From assembly GCA_002364215.1 (NCBI GenBank), contig DEXQ01000017.1, forward strand, positions 1 to 14,916: DNA of 14,916 bases, given 5' to 3'. Of this stretch, positions 7,544-13,548 are shown one piece after another (positions within the stretch are counted from its first letter, which is position 1; each line of letters begins with the position of its first letter). The notes under the pieces were generated by a model, which made no database searches, was not told the DNA's origin, and saw only the letters and a list, made by a program, of their open reading frames with translations. The stretch comes from Aequorivita sp. UBA3180 (GTDB taxonomy: Bacteria; Bacteroidota; Bacteroidia; Flavobacteriales; Flavobacteriaceae). The translations under genes and the position numbers were made by a program.

Positions 7544-7894
7544 CTACATACGTTTTTCTTTGATACGGGCTTTTTTACCGGTAAGACCTCTAAAGTAGTA
7601 AATACGAGCTCTGCGCACGCTACCTTTTTTGTTGATCTCAATTTTTTGAAGAGCTGGCATGTTTAGTGGAAAAATACGCTCCACGCCTACGGTACCACTC
7701 ATTTTGCGGATTGTAAAAGTTTTGGTAACTCCAGTTCCCTTAACTTGTATTACAACACCTCTAAAGAACTGTGTTCTTGTTTTTTCACCTTCACGGATTT
7801 CGTAATAAACTGTAATAGTATCACCAGCTCCGAATGCAGGGAATTCTTTTTTTGTAACAAATTCGTCTTGTACAAATTTAATTAACGCTTCCAT
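7544..7894 (-). CDS. rplS: 50S ribosomal protein L19
   Basis: Ribosomal large-subunit protein L19, which sits at the 30S-50S interface and contributes to intersubunit bridges. It has 116 residues, the normal length. The SH3-like core is unmistakable: FGAGDTITVYYEIREGEKTRTQFFRGVVIQ (about 22-51), GTGVTKTFTIRKMSGTVGVERIFPL (about 53-77), and the basic C-terminus GSVRRARIYYFRGLTGKKARIKE. It has its own promoter and terminator here and is separated from trmD by the arsR and sdpI-hydrolase genes, whereas the two are often adjacent in bacteria. The leader between the inferred transcription start and the ATG is about 65 nt. Confidence 0.97.
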   Translation of the reverse strand: MEALIKFVQDEFVTKKEFPAFGAGDTITVYYEIREGEKTRTQFFRGVVIQVKGTGVTKTFTIRKMSGTVGVERIFPLNMPALQKIEINKKGSVRRARIYYFRGLTGKKARIKEKRM

Positions 7895-7965
7895 TTTGTT
7901 AATTTGATAAGGTTTAAATTAAAACAACGTTCGCGGTTTTCGCCAGAGGTTGGATTAAGTGGGTG

Positions 7966-7995
7966 CAAAAGTAAGAAATTTATATTATTGCACAA
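7966..7995 (-). promoter_or_regulatory. rplS promoter
   Basis: On the minus strand TTG (7995-7993), a 19-nt spacer and TACTTTTG (7973-7966) form a near-ideal Bacteroidota promoter (TTG/TAnnTTTG). Transcription would start near 7960, leaving a leader of about 65 nt before the L19 ATG. This makes rplS independent of trmD. Confidence 0.8.
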
Positions 7996-8003
7996 GTAAA
8001 AAT

Positions 8004-8036
8004 GTTGATTGTTGGTTTTAAAAATCAAACCAATCA
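8004..8036 (-). terminator. Possible terminator overlapping the stop of the SdpI-hydrolase gene
   Basis: On the minus strand TGATTGGTTT pairs with AAACCA-a-CAATCA, with a bulge and an 8-nt loop, and is followed by ACATTTTTAC. The T tract is short and interrupted, and the stem begins in the stop codon. It may partly insulate the rplS promoter just downstream. Weak support. Confidence 0.35.
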
Positions 8037-9755
8037 CAAGTTATTGATCCATTCGGCAATATCTTGTAAGACTTGGGGCGAAAGTGTTTGCTCAATTTGC
8101 CCATATTCCATCAAAGTTCCGGTTTTGCATTCCTGAAATAAATGATTCAAGTCTGGATAGGATTTTAAAGTGAATTTTTTAGAACTATCAATGTTCGAAA
8201 TGTGCTCCAAAACCTCTAAGTTTTCTTTGGCTGGAACTTGTAAATCCCTTTCGCCATTCAAGGCAAATAACGGGCATTCTAGTCTTTCAAGATTATTTTT
8301 CGGATCATACTTTATAAAATTACTGAGCCAAGGACTGGAATAGGACTCCACTATCAAAGTTTTGTAATAAGTTTCTGTCATACCATGGTCAGAGACAAAC
8401 TTTGGGTTTTTCTCAAAATATTCACTTGTATATTTTTCCAAATTCCTCTTTAAGGAATCTGAGGCAGACGTACTGATAAGCTTCATTATACCTTTGTCAA
8501 ATTCAATTTCTTTTGAAATGTAATCTTCGGAAGAACCCATAGAACGCAGTTGCAGTTCCTTTTGGAGTAGCAGCAATTCACTGCCGGGAAGCATTACCCC
8601 AGCCATTGAAACAACGAAGGCTACGTTTTTATTTTCTGCAGCTACCATCGGAGCTATAGTGCCACCTTCACTGTGGCCAATTAAACCTATTTTGTTTAGA
8701 TTAATTTCTTTTCTGCTTTTTAAATATGCAATCGCGGCAACTACATCTTCCGCAAAATCAACCGAAGTTGCTTTTGAAAAATTGCCCGTAGATTCGCCAA
8801 CTCCTCTATCGTCATAGCGTAGCACTGCAATACCTTGATTTGTTAAATAATCTGCCAAGACCCAAAAAGACTTATGTCCAAAAATTTCTGAGTTTCTATT
8901 TTGAGGACCACTGCCGGATATCAAGATGGCTACAGGAAAATTTCGTCCGGTCATTGGATAGGTAAACGTGCCAGCCAAGGTAATGCTATCTTGGGTGTTT
9001 TGAAAAGAAACTTCTTCCACATTGTATTCAAAAGGCGCTTGGGGTGTTTGGGGACGTTTGAAGTTTTCTTGGGCAAAAAAGCTTGTTGAGACCATTAACA
9101 GAATAACCACTGCAGCTAATTTTTTAAATTGGAAGTAGGAATGAGACACCGGAATTAAAGTTATAATTGCCGTAATTATTAAAAATATAGTGAGAGCGGT
9201 TTCTTGATTAAAGACAAAGCAGGAAATAATTATCAGCAATCCGCCAAGTACCCATAACTTGCCTGCGAGTCTGTGTGTGTTTTTCCAAATAGTTTCGTTC
9301 TCCAAAGCCCAGGGTGTACGAATACCGATAAAATAATTAGGTTTTATAGTTTTAAAATAATTGCCCAGAACCACATAGAAAATGCCTATAATCATAAAAA
9401 GATAATTTGGATTTGTCAATGTCTGCTCTTTTACTGAATAGATTATAAATGTAAAAAGCACCGAGAGGAAAAGTGTAAGGAAAAGTCTTATTGTATAGAA
9501 CTTTCCGCCCATCATCGCTATTTTTTTCTTTGGGTCGATTAATGGAACAAACAAAAAAAGCAGATACATAAAAAATGGTAGTAGCGTTGTTAGCCATATA
9601 AGTTCATTTTTACTTCCATATCGGTCTACTTCACCCTGGATGTTCCAATGAAGGGGCACTTCCATAGGAAGGTCTTTCCATACGTACCATAGAAATATTG
9701 CCGGAATCATGGTTATCAAGATCAGTGGAAGCTCTTTTTTTAAATTGAATTTCAT
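8034..9755 (-). CDS. Fusion of an SdpI-family membrane protein and an alpha/beta-hydrolase
   Basis: A 573-residue two-part protein. Residues 1-213 resemble a whole SdpI/DUF1648 protein of about 210 residues: DUF1648 start (ITMIPAIFLWYVWKDLPMEVPLHWN, 14-38), several membrane helices, and the SdpI motif YFIGIRTPWALENETIWKNTHRLAGKLW (141-168). Residues 212-230 (KKLAAVVILLMVSTSFFAQE) look like a retained signal peptide or membrane anchor. Residues 240-573 form an alpha/beta-hydrolase: GSGPQNR oxyanion region (281-287), nucleophile Ser362 in GHSEGG, acid Asp504 in GERDLQVP and His538 in DLNHLF. This domain probably faces the periplasm. SdpI gives immunity to the SdpC toxin in Bacillus. The hydrolase class is esterase/peptidase-like with unknown substrate. 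It lies downstream of an SdpR-like repressor, as in sdpRI. Frame and codon usage show no break at the join. Confidence 0.85.
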   Translation of the reverse strand: MKFNLKKELPLILITMIPAIFLWYVWKDLPMEVPLHWNIQGEVDRYGSKNELIWLTTLLPFFMYLLFLFVPLIDPKKKIAMMGGKFYTIRLFLTLFLSVLFTFIIYSVKEQTLTNPNYLFMIIGIFYVVLGNYFKTIKPNYFIGIRTPWALENETIWKNTHRLAGKLWVLGGLLIIISCFVFNQETALTIFLIITAIITLIPVSHSYFQFKKLAAVVILLMVSTSFFAQENFKRPQTPQAPFEYNVEEVSFQNTQDSITLAGTFTYPMTGRNFPVAILISGSGPQNRNSEIFGHKSFWVLADYLTNQGIAVLRYDDRGVGESTGNFSKATSVDFAEDVVAAIAYLKSRKEINLNKIGLIGHSEGGTIAPMVAAENKNVAFVVSMAGVMLPGSELLLLQKELQLRSMGSSEDYISKEIEFDKGIMKLISTSASDSLKRNLEKYTSEYFEKNPKFVSDHGMTETYYKTLIVESYSSPWLSNFIKYDPKNNLERLECPLFALNGERDLQVPAKENLEVLEHISNIDSSKKFTLKSYPDLNHLFQECKTGTLMEYGQIEQTLSPQVLQDIAEWINNL

Positions 9756-9787
9756 CTTTATAAAGTATTTGAGAAATAGGAAGATGG

Positions 9788-9837
9788 AATGCCCTCGTGT
9801 ATATCCTCGGTTTGTTTATAATTTGTTCGCGGGCATT
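9788..9837 (-). promoter_or_regulatory. Long-range stem between arsR and the SdpI fusion
   Basis: AATGCCC (9788-9794) and GGGCATT (9831-9837) are perfectly complementary, extended by two further pairs after one mismatch, with about 30 nt between them. They lie in the 91-nt leader between arsR and the SdpI-hydrolase gene. They could form an mRNA stem that affects translation of the second gene or partially attenuates transcription; there is no T tract. Confidence 0.3.
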
Positions 9838-9846
9838 TCATAATTT

Positions 9847-10101
9847 CTATTTTCTTAGGGTTAGTAACCAAGTAAAAACATCATCGAGAATGGTTGTATT
9901 TATTGAATAATGAATGAACTGCCCCTTTTTTTCGCCTGTAATTAAATCGGCACGTTGCAAAATGTCTAAATGGTGCGAAATGCTAGGTTTTGAAATGTTG
10001 AAATTATCAGCTATTTCACCAGCAGTAAGATCCTGCTTTTTCAATAGTTCCAGTATCTCCCTTCGGGTATCATCATTCAGTGCCTTGAAAATGTCTTTCA
10101 C
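9847..10101 (-). CDS. ArsR-family winged-helix repressor, SdpR-like
   Basis: An 84-residue DNA-binding protein with the ArsR winged helix-turn-helix: MKDIFKALNDDTRREILELLKKQDLTAGEIADNFNISKPSISHHLDILQRADLITGEKKGQFIHYSIN. The recognition helix is near residues 38-50, and the wing is GEKKGQFIHYSI. No metal-binding cysteines are visible, which fits the SdpR autorepressor subgroup and not metal sensors. The start is GTG (10101) with no in-frame ATG upstream, and this is the usual N-terminus of the family. A perfect inverted repeat covering its promoter (10114-10135) is the likely operator, so it probably represses itself and the SdpI-hydrolase gene 91 nt downstream. In B. subtilis SdpI sequesters SdpR at the membrane when toxin is present; a comparable circuit is inferred here. 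Confidence 0.88.
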   Translation of the reverse strand: MKDIFKALNDDTRREILELLKKQDLTAGEIADNFNISKPSISHHLDILQRADLITGEKKGQFIHYSINTTILDDVFTWLLTLRK

Positions 10102-10113
10102 GATTTGTTTAAG

Positions 10114-10135
10114 TATTTAGACAAATATCTAAATA
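10114..10135. promoter_or_regulatory. Likely operator of the ArsR/SdpR-like repressor
   Basis: TATTTAGA-CAAATA-TCTAAATA is a perfect 8-bp inverted repeat with a 6-nt centre, the form expected for an ArsR-type dimer. The centre contains the promoter -7 element, so a bound repressor would block RNA polymerase directly. Confidence 0.7.
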
Positions 10136-10152
10136 ACTTTTTGAATTTGCAA
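10122..10152 (-). promoter_or_regulatory. Promoter of the arsR-sdpI operon
   Basis: On the minus strand TTG (10152-10150), a 20-nt spacer and GATATTTG (10129-10122) match the Bacteroidota consensus except for the first base of TAnnTTTG. The start of transcription would lie about 15-20 nt upstream of the GTG start codon. The -7 element sits inside the inverted repeat. Confidence 0.6.
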
Positions 10153-10252
10153 TAATTTTGACTGATAATTGCTTGCAAAGAGCTGCAAGTCAGTGAAATG
10201 TTGAATGTTTGGTCTGCTAATTTGCTTCTAGTTTCCGCATTGTGGAGATTGG

Positions 10253-10927
10253 TTACTCCAACAAATCCGGCCTGCGTTCCTTAGTACGTTTATACGCCTG
10301 CTCCTCACGCCATTCTTCAATTTTTGGGGTGTTACCGCTTGTAAGGATTTCAGGAACGGTCCAACCTTTATACTCCGCAGGGCGAGTGTAAATGGGCGGC
10401 GCCAATAAATTATCTTGAAATGAATCTGTCAACGCACTTGTTTCGTTACCCAATACACCGGGAATCAATCTAATTACTGCATCGCAAACAATTGCGGCTG
10501 CAAGTTCACCACCACTGAGCACAAAGTCGCCCACAGAGATTTCACGGGTTATAAAATGGTCGCGCACGCGTTGGTCCACACCTTTATAATGCCCGCAGAG
10601 AATAATAATATTTTCCTTTAGCGAAAGCTCGTTTGCCGTATGCTGATTAAATGTCTTGCCGTCTGGCGTCATGTAGATTATTTCGTCATAATCCCTTTCG
10701 GCCTTCAGTTCTGAAATACATTTATCTATAGGCTCGATCATCATCACCATGCCCGCACCGCCTCCAAATTGATAATCGTCTATTTGTTTGTAGGCATTTG
10801 TAGCATAATCACGAAGGTTGTGGGTGTGCACTTCCACATGGCCTTTTTCAATGGCGCGCTTAAGAATAGAAACTTCAAAAGGGCTTTGTAGCAATTCGGG
10901 GAGTACTGTTATTATATCAATACGCAT
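10253..10927 (-). CDS. trmD: tRNA (guanine37-N1)-methyltransferase TrmD
   Basis: SPOUT-class, trefoil-knotted methyltransferase that uses S-adenosylmethionine to make m1G37 in tRNAs reading CNN and some other codons, preventing +1 frameshifting. It has 224 residues, the normal size for this phylum. Signature segments in order are MRIDIITVLPELLQSPFEVSIL (1-22), DYQFGGGAGMVMMIEP, ILCGHYKGVDQRVRD, EISVGDFVLSGGELAA, SFQDNLLAPPIYTRPAEYKGW, and a C-terminal GNTPKIEEWREEQAYKRTKERRPDLL. Its ATG overlaps the stop codon of the TPR gene (TAATG), showing coupling. rplS, a frequent partner, is 2.4 kb away because of the intervening arsR-sdpI genes. The 150-nt gap before arsR has a small hairpin (CTTGCA / TGCAAG, 10172-10189) but no convincing terminator. 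Confidence 0.97.
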   Translation of the reverse strand: MRIDIITVLPELLQSPFEVSILKRAIEKGHVEVHTHNLRDYATNAYKQIDDYQFGGGAGMVMMIEPIDKCISELKAERDYDEIIYMTPDGKTFNQHTANELSLKENIIILCGHYKGVDQRVRDHFITREISVGDFVLSGGELAAAIVCDAVIRLIPGVLGNETSALTDSFQDNLLAPPIYTRPAEYKGWTVPEILTSGNTPKIEEWREEQAYKRTKERRPDLLE

Positions 10928-11421
10928 TACAGGAATTCTTTTTTCATTTTGCAGCGGTCAATGGAGCCTTTTGCTCGTTCCAGAACGCCTTTGTCCAGAG
11001 TATCCAACGCACATTTTTTGTAATGTTCAATAGCTTCATCAAGTTTTCCCTGCTGTTCAAGCATAATACCGTATTCATTATAAATTGTAGACTTGGTAAT
11101 GCCGGGGATGTTTAAAGCGGTATCGAGTAAGTCTTTTAATTCGTCATATTTTCCGAGGGTGGAAAGAAGCACTGCGTAATTATAATACACAGGAGGGTAT
11201 AAGGGTGTTTTTTCAAGGCACAACTTGTATAGTGTTTCTCCTTTTTCAAATTCACGGAATTTTACTTCATAAAGATAACCCAAGTGGTTATAGGCTTTTC
11301 CGAAGTTTGGATCCATATCAATAATCTTTTCAAGTTTATTGGTGGCTTCGTCATAAGCTCCATTTTTTATGTCGGTATTTGCTTGGTTTAGCAATTCTTC
11401 AAGTTTGGTAAGGTGGTCCAT
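10927..11421 (-). CDS. Tetratricopeptide-repeat protein
   Basis: A 164-residue helical protein from ATG 11421 (MDHLTKLEELLNQANTDIKNG). It has four or so TPR motifs: about 19-52 (GAYDEATNKLEKIIDMDPNF), 53-87 (KAYNHLGYLYEVKFREFEKG), 88-121 (PPVYYNYAVLLSTLGKYDEL) and 126-158 (STIYNEYGIMLEQQGKLDEA). There is no signal peptide, so it is cytoplasmic. A longer in-frame start at 11454 would add 11 residues (MRIFASLNFYA) that do not look like TPR sequence, so I prefer the internal ATG. TPRs mediate protein-protein contacts and the partner is unknown. Its stop overlaps the trmD start, and it follows the DUF748 gene by about 45 nt, forming an operon. Confidence 0.8.
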   Translation of the reverse strand: MDHLTKLEELLNQANTDIKNGAYDEATNKLEKIIDMDPNFGKAYNHLGYLYEVKFREFEKGETLYKLCLEKTPLYPPVYYNYAVLLSTLGKYDELKDLLDTALNIPGITKSTIYNEYGIMLEQQGKLDEAIEHYKKCALDTLDKGVLERAKGSIDRCKMKKEFL

Positions 11422-11466
11422 TGCGTAGAAATTTAGTGAAGCAAAAATACGCAATAATAATTCAAA

Positions 11467-12642
11467 TTATCCTTTCCGCGCCTCGCGTTCCTTTTTGCGT
11501 TCTTCTCTTCGTTTTTCGCGTTCCTTTTTTCTAAGTTCCCGTTTTTGTTCACGGGTTAAATTCTCATCCTGAAAAGCATCCTTAAACTCAATATCGTCAT
11601 CAACTTCACCTGTAAATGCTTGTATCCAGGCATTTTCAAAAATATTGAAAACAGTGGGCCATATACCTGCCTCTACATTGTTCAAATCTCCTTCTATGGG
11701 TACTTTTGTGGCTAGGGTATCTGTGCCTTGGTTTTTGAGAATAAATTTAAAAAACCCGACAAATCCTTCCCATAACACACCTAGAAAACCGTCGTCTTCA
11801 CCAATCAGTTTGGTATCGGTTAAAAGCGGTTTAATATAGCCCACGAGGTGCCCGTCAGCGATGGCCACTTCACTGAAAATCCCAAAGGTTCCTTTGTCAA
11901 AATCGAGCCCTGCATAGTGTCTGGTAAAATCATTTAGTGCCGTGGCTTCGGCATCCTGCAGCGAAAAGGAAAGGTCCATATCTGGAATTTCCTTTACAAG
12001 ATTCATATTTCCTTCTAGGGAAACCTTTCCTTTACCAATAGATACACCGCTTGCGCGAATGGGTGAGGGGAGTATGCGCTCCTTCTCCACCACATTACGC
12101 AGGTTATCTGCGGTGAGTTGGAGGTTGTTGATTTGTAAATCGATATTGGGCTCTGCGGAAAGCTGTACAAACGCCAACTTGCCATCGTAAACCTCAAAAT
12201 GGTTTATGTCTATGGGTACAAGGTCTGTGAGGGCTTTGGTCCAATCGTCCACATTGGCATCTCCGCTTTCGTCTTTTTGGTCTTCGAAAACGTAGATAAC
12301 CTCTGGGCTGGTCATAATAATCTCACTCACTATTTTGCCTTTGAAGAGTGATTTCCATTCAATAGAAATATCACTTTTTGGAAAGTTTAAAAAGGGCACC
12401 TGGCTTTCTGCCGTGCCTTTGTTAAGGTACATGCCGTTAATAACATATGCCCCGCGAATTAGGGCAATGTCTATATCATCTACCTGCCCATAATAACCCG
12501 GAATGTCTGCCAACACTTTGTTTACATAATTTTTTACAAGGGTGGGTAGGTAAAGCCGAAAGGCTATGAGAAGGATTAAAATGATAATGGGAACTATATA
12601 TCGTTTCTTTTTGAAACGGCTTTTTTTAGGATTGTTTGACAT
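11467..12642 (-). CDS. DUF748 / AsmA-like membrane-anchored protein
   Basis: A 391-residue protein with a basic N-terminus (KKSRFKKKR) and one transmembrane helix at about 15-33 (IVPIIILILLIAFRLYLPTLV). A large periplasmic domain follows with the AsmA/DUF748 pattern of repeated beta strands (ALIRGAYVINGMYLNKG at about 63-79, KSDISIEWKSLFKGKIVSEIIMTSPEVIYVFE at about 89-120, LQINNLQLTADNLRNV). The C-terminus (about 360-391) is a very charged Lys/Arg/Glu tail. Members of this superfamily are linked to outer-membrane lipid transport and biogenesis, but the function here is inferred. It is the first gene of the DUF748-TPR-trmD run. A two-residue GTD spacer and acidic stretches near 350 (GEVDDDIEFKDAF) precede the tail. 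No clear TAnnTTTG promoter is seen upstream. Confidence 0.78.
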   Translation of the reverse strand: MSNNPKKSRFKKKRYIVPIIILILLIAFRLYLPTLVKNYVNKVLADIPGYYGQVDDIDIALIRGAYVINGMYLNKGTAESQVPFLNFPKSDISIEWKSLFKGKIVSEIIMTSPEVIYVFEDQKDESGDANVDDWTKALTDLVPIDINHFEVYDGKLAFVQLSAEPNIDLQINNLQLTADNLRNVVEKERILPSPIRASGVSIGKGKVSLEGNMNLVKEIPDMDLSFSLQDAEATALNDFTRHYAGLDFDKGTFGIFSEVAIADGHLVGYIKPLLTDTKLIGEDDGFLGVLWEGFVGFFKFILKNQGTDTLATKVPIEGDLNNVEAGIWPTVFNIFENAWIQAFTGEVDDDIEFKDAFQDENLTREQKRELRKKEREKRREERKKEREARKG

Positions 12643-12835
12643 TTTTTAGAATAAATGATTTTAACAAATTTGATTGAAAGCTTGCAGATTTTCAGTTAAT
12701 GAACTCATAAAACTGCACATACTTTTTGCCGCACCCCAGGCGAGGAAATTTAAACTTTCATAACCCACCTAAGGAAGAACGGGGACTTGTTCCCGTTTTT
12801 TTGCAACTGTTCTGAAGTGGAATTTTGTATAAAAT
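12643..12835. other. Intergenic between DUF748 gene and the 21-bp repeat array
   Basis: This stretch contains the orphan terminator and no coding region that I can support. On the plus strand there is a GC-richer segment at about 12730-12750 (GCCGCACCCCAGGCGAGG). It could be part of a structured small RNA ending at the terminator, but no known RNA family is recognised. CATACTTTTTG at 12718-12728 is a poor -7-like match, one base too long. Confidence 0.4.
12778..12802 (+). terminator. Orphan plus-strand terminator
   Basis: AACGGGGA (12778-12785) and TTCCCGTT (12790-12797) form an 8-bp stem with one G-T wobble, a CTTG loop and then a run of seven T (12796-12802) on the plus strand. No plus-strand gene precedes it within the window; the DUF748 gene reads away on the minus strand from 12642. 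It implies a short plus-strand transcript from 12650-12780, possibly a small RNA, or a relic. Confidence 0.65.
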
Positions 12836-13077
12836 AACGCATTTACACCCCACTTTTTTGGTTTCAACACATCACTTTATGGTCTTGACACCATAATCAA
12901 TGGTCTTAACAACACACACTATGGTTTTTACACCCTTATTAATGGTCTTAACGCACAATTTAATGGTGTGCAGACCCAAGTTTATGGTCTTAACGCCATA
13001 TTTAGCGGTCTTAATACCACGCTTTATAGCATTCACACCATTAAATAGAGCATTAACCCCCTAATTTTAACACCATG
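12836..13077. repeat. Tandem array of 21-bp dyad repeats upstream of the HTH gene
   Basis: Ten head-to-tail units plus a partial eleventh. Unit starts are 12836 (22 nt), 12858, 12879, 12900, 12921, 12942, 12963, 12984, 13005, 13026 and 13047. A compressed final copy, TTTTAACACCATG, runs into the HTH start codon at 13075. The consensus left part is ATGGTCTTAAC, then ACCAT or a variant, then five variable AT-rich bases. The best unit, ATGGTCTTGACACCAT (12879), is a perfect 5-bp dyad around six bases, and others retain ATGGT or ACCAT/GCCAT. The exact 21-bp period places every copy on the same face of the helix (two turns), as in iterons and multi-site operators. There are no unique spacers, so it is not CRISPR. 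The adjacent HTH protein is the obvious candidate binder. Confidence 0.85.
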
Positions 13078-13431
13078 ACGCAAAAATTCAAAATCGCTAC
13101 CACTGCGCCCCATATGGGCGACCTCCTAAAGCAGCACATACGCCAGAACCGCCTGCGTAGGGCGGCCATTGCCCGACATTTGGGCAGAGGCTATTCCACT
13201 GTTTATAAATATCAAAAAAGTGAGAGCATGCAGACCTCCCTACTTTGGGAGCTATGTTTGGTAATAAAGCACAACTTTTTTATGGACCTGGCCGCCCAGC
13301 TGCCGGCAGACTTTACCACCAACGCCCCAGACCCCACGCTGCCCCTACAGGAGCGCATAGCCGCGCTGGAGAAGGAAAACAAACTGTTGAAAACTAAGGT
13401 GGAAACCTTGATGCAGGTGATTGGGAAATAA
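13075..13431 (+). CDS. Small helix-turn-helix protein with C-terminal coiled coil
   Basis: A 118-residue cytoplasmic protein of Cro/C1-like type. Residues 12-75 (HMGDLLKQHIRQNRL, AAIARHLGRGYSTVYKYQKSE, WELCLVIKHNFFMDLAAQLP) fit an XRE-like helix-turn-helix, with helix 2 near 30-37 and the recognition helix near 40-48. A Pro/Asn/Thr-rich linker at 78-90 leads to a coiled coil at 91-115 (ERIAALEKENKLLKTKVETLM), probably for oligomerisation. The DNA is visibly richer in G+C than the downstream gene. Its start codon ATG is provided by the last copy of the 21-bp array, so binding of the array by this protein would feed back on its own expression. The family is not named with confidence, and the role as regulator or DNA organiser is inferred. 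Confidence 0.75.
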   Translation: MTQKFKIATTAPHMGDLLKQHIRQNRLRRAAIARHLGRGYSTVYKYQKSESMQTSLLWELCLVIKHNFFMDLAAQLPADFTTNAPDPTLPLQERIAALEKENKLLKTKVETLMQVIGK

Positions 13432-13435
13432 ACTT

Positions 13436-13443
13436 TATATTTG
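13436..13443 (+). promoter_or_regulatory. Putative -7 element of the nuclease gene
   Basis: TATATTTG exactly matches TAnnTTTG, 5 nt after the HTH stop codon. TTG triplets at 13408-13410 and 13421-13423 are 25 and 12 nt away, neither at the best distance. It would give a leader of about 100 nt for the gene at 13549, containing the inverted repeat 13496-13517. Confidence 0.4.
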
Positions 13444-13495
13444 GGTAGCCATGCTGTTGCGTACATGTGCGGGATAGCAGCAATAATATTTTAAA

Positions 13496-13517
13496 AACAT
13501 GCGTATATAAACATGTT
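13496..13517. repeat. Inverted repeat AACATG / CATGTT
   Basis: Perfect 6-bp arms (13496-13501 and 13512-13517) with a 10-nt AT-rich centre. The right arm overlaps the TGTTGGCAAC element. It lies in the leader of the nuclease gene, where it may be an operator, a leader hairpin or part of a recombination site. Confidence 0.45.
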
Positions 13518-13523
13518 GGCAAC
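13514..13523 (+). repeat. Left copy of the 10-bp inverted repeat flanking the nuclease gene
   Basis: TGTTGGCAAC, itself containing the small palindrome GTTG-G-CAAC, is the exact reverse complement of GTTGCCAACA at 14883-14892. It lies 25 nt before the nuclease ATG. The two copies bracket the gene tightly. Confidence 0.6.
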
Positions 13524-13548
13524 AAGCTGAAAATCAAGATTCAAACAA

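Noticed and set aside
10172..10189. Terminator of trmD (CTTGCA / TGCAAG hairpin)
   Set aside because: A 6-bp stem with no T tract on the minus strand; left only as a comment in the trmD entry.
11422..11454. Upstream start for the TPR protein
   Set aside because: The extra residues MRIFASLNFYA do not resemble TPR sequence or a proper signal peptide, and an ATG lies directly before the first helix.
12836..13077. CRISPR array
   Set aside because: The units are contiguous at 21 bp with no unique spacers of 25-40 bp and only partly conserved repeats; no cas gene is present.
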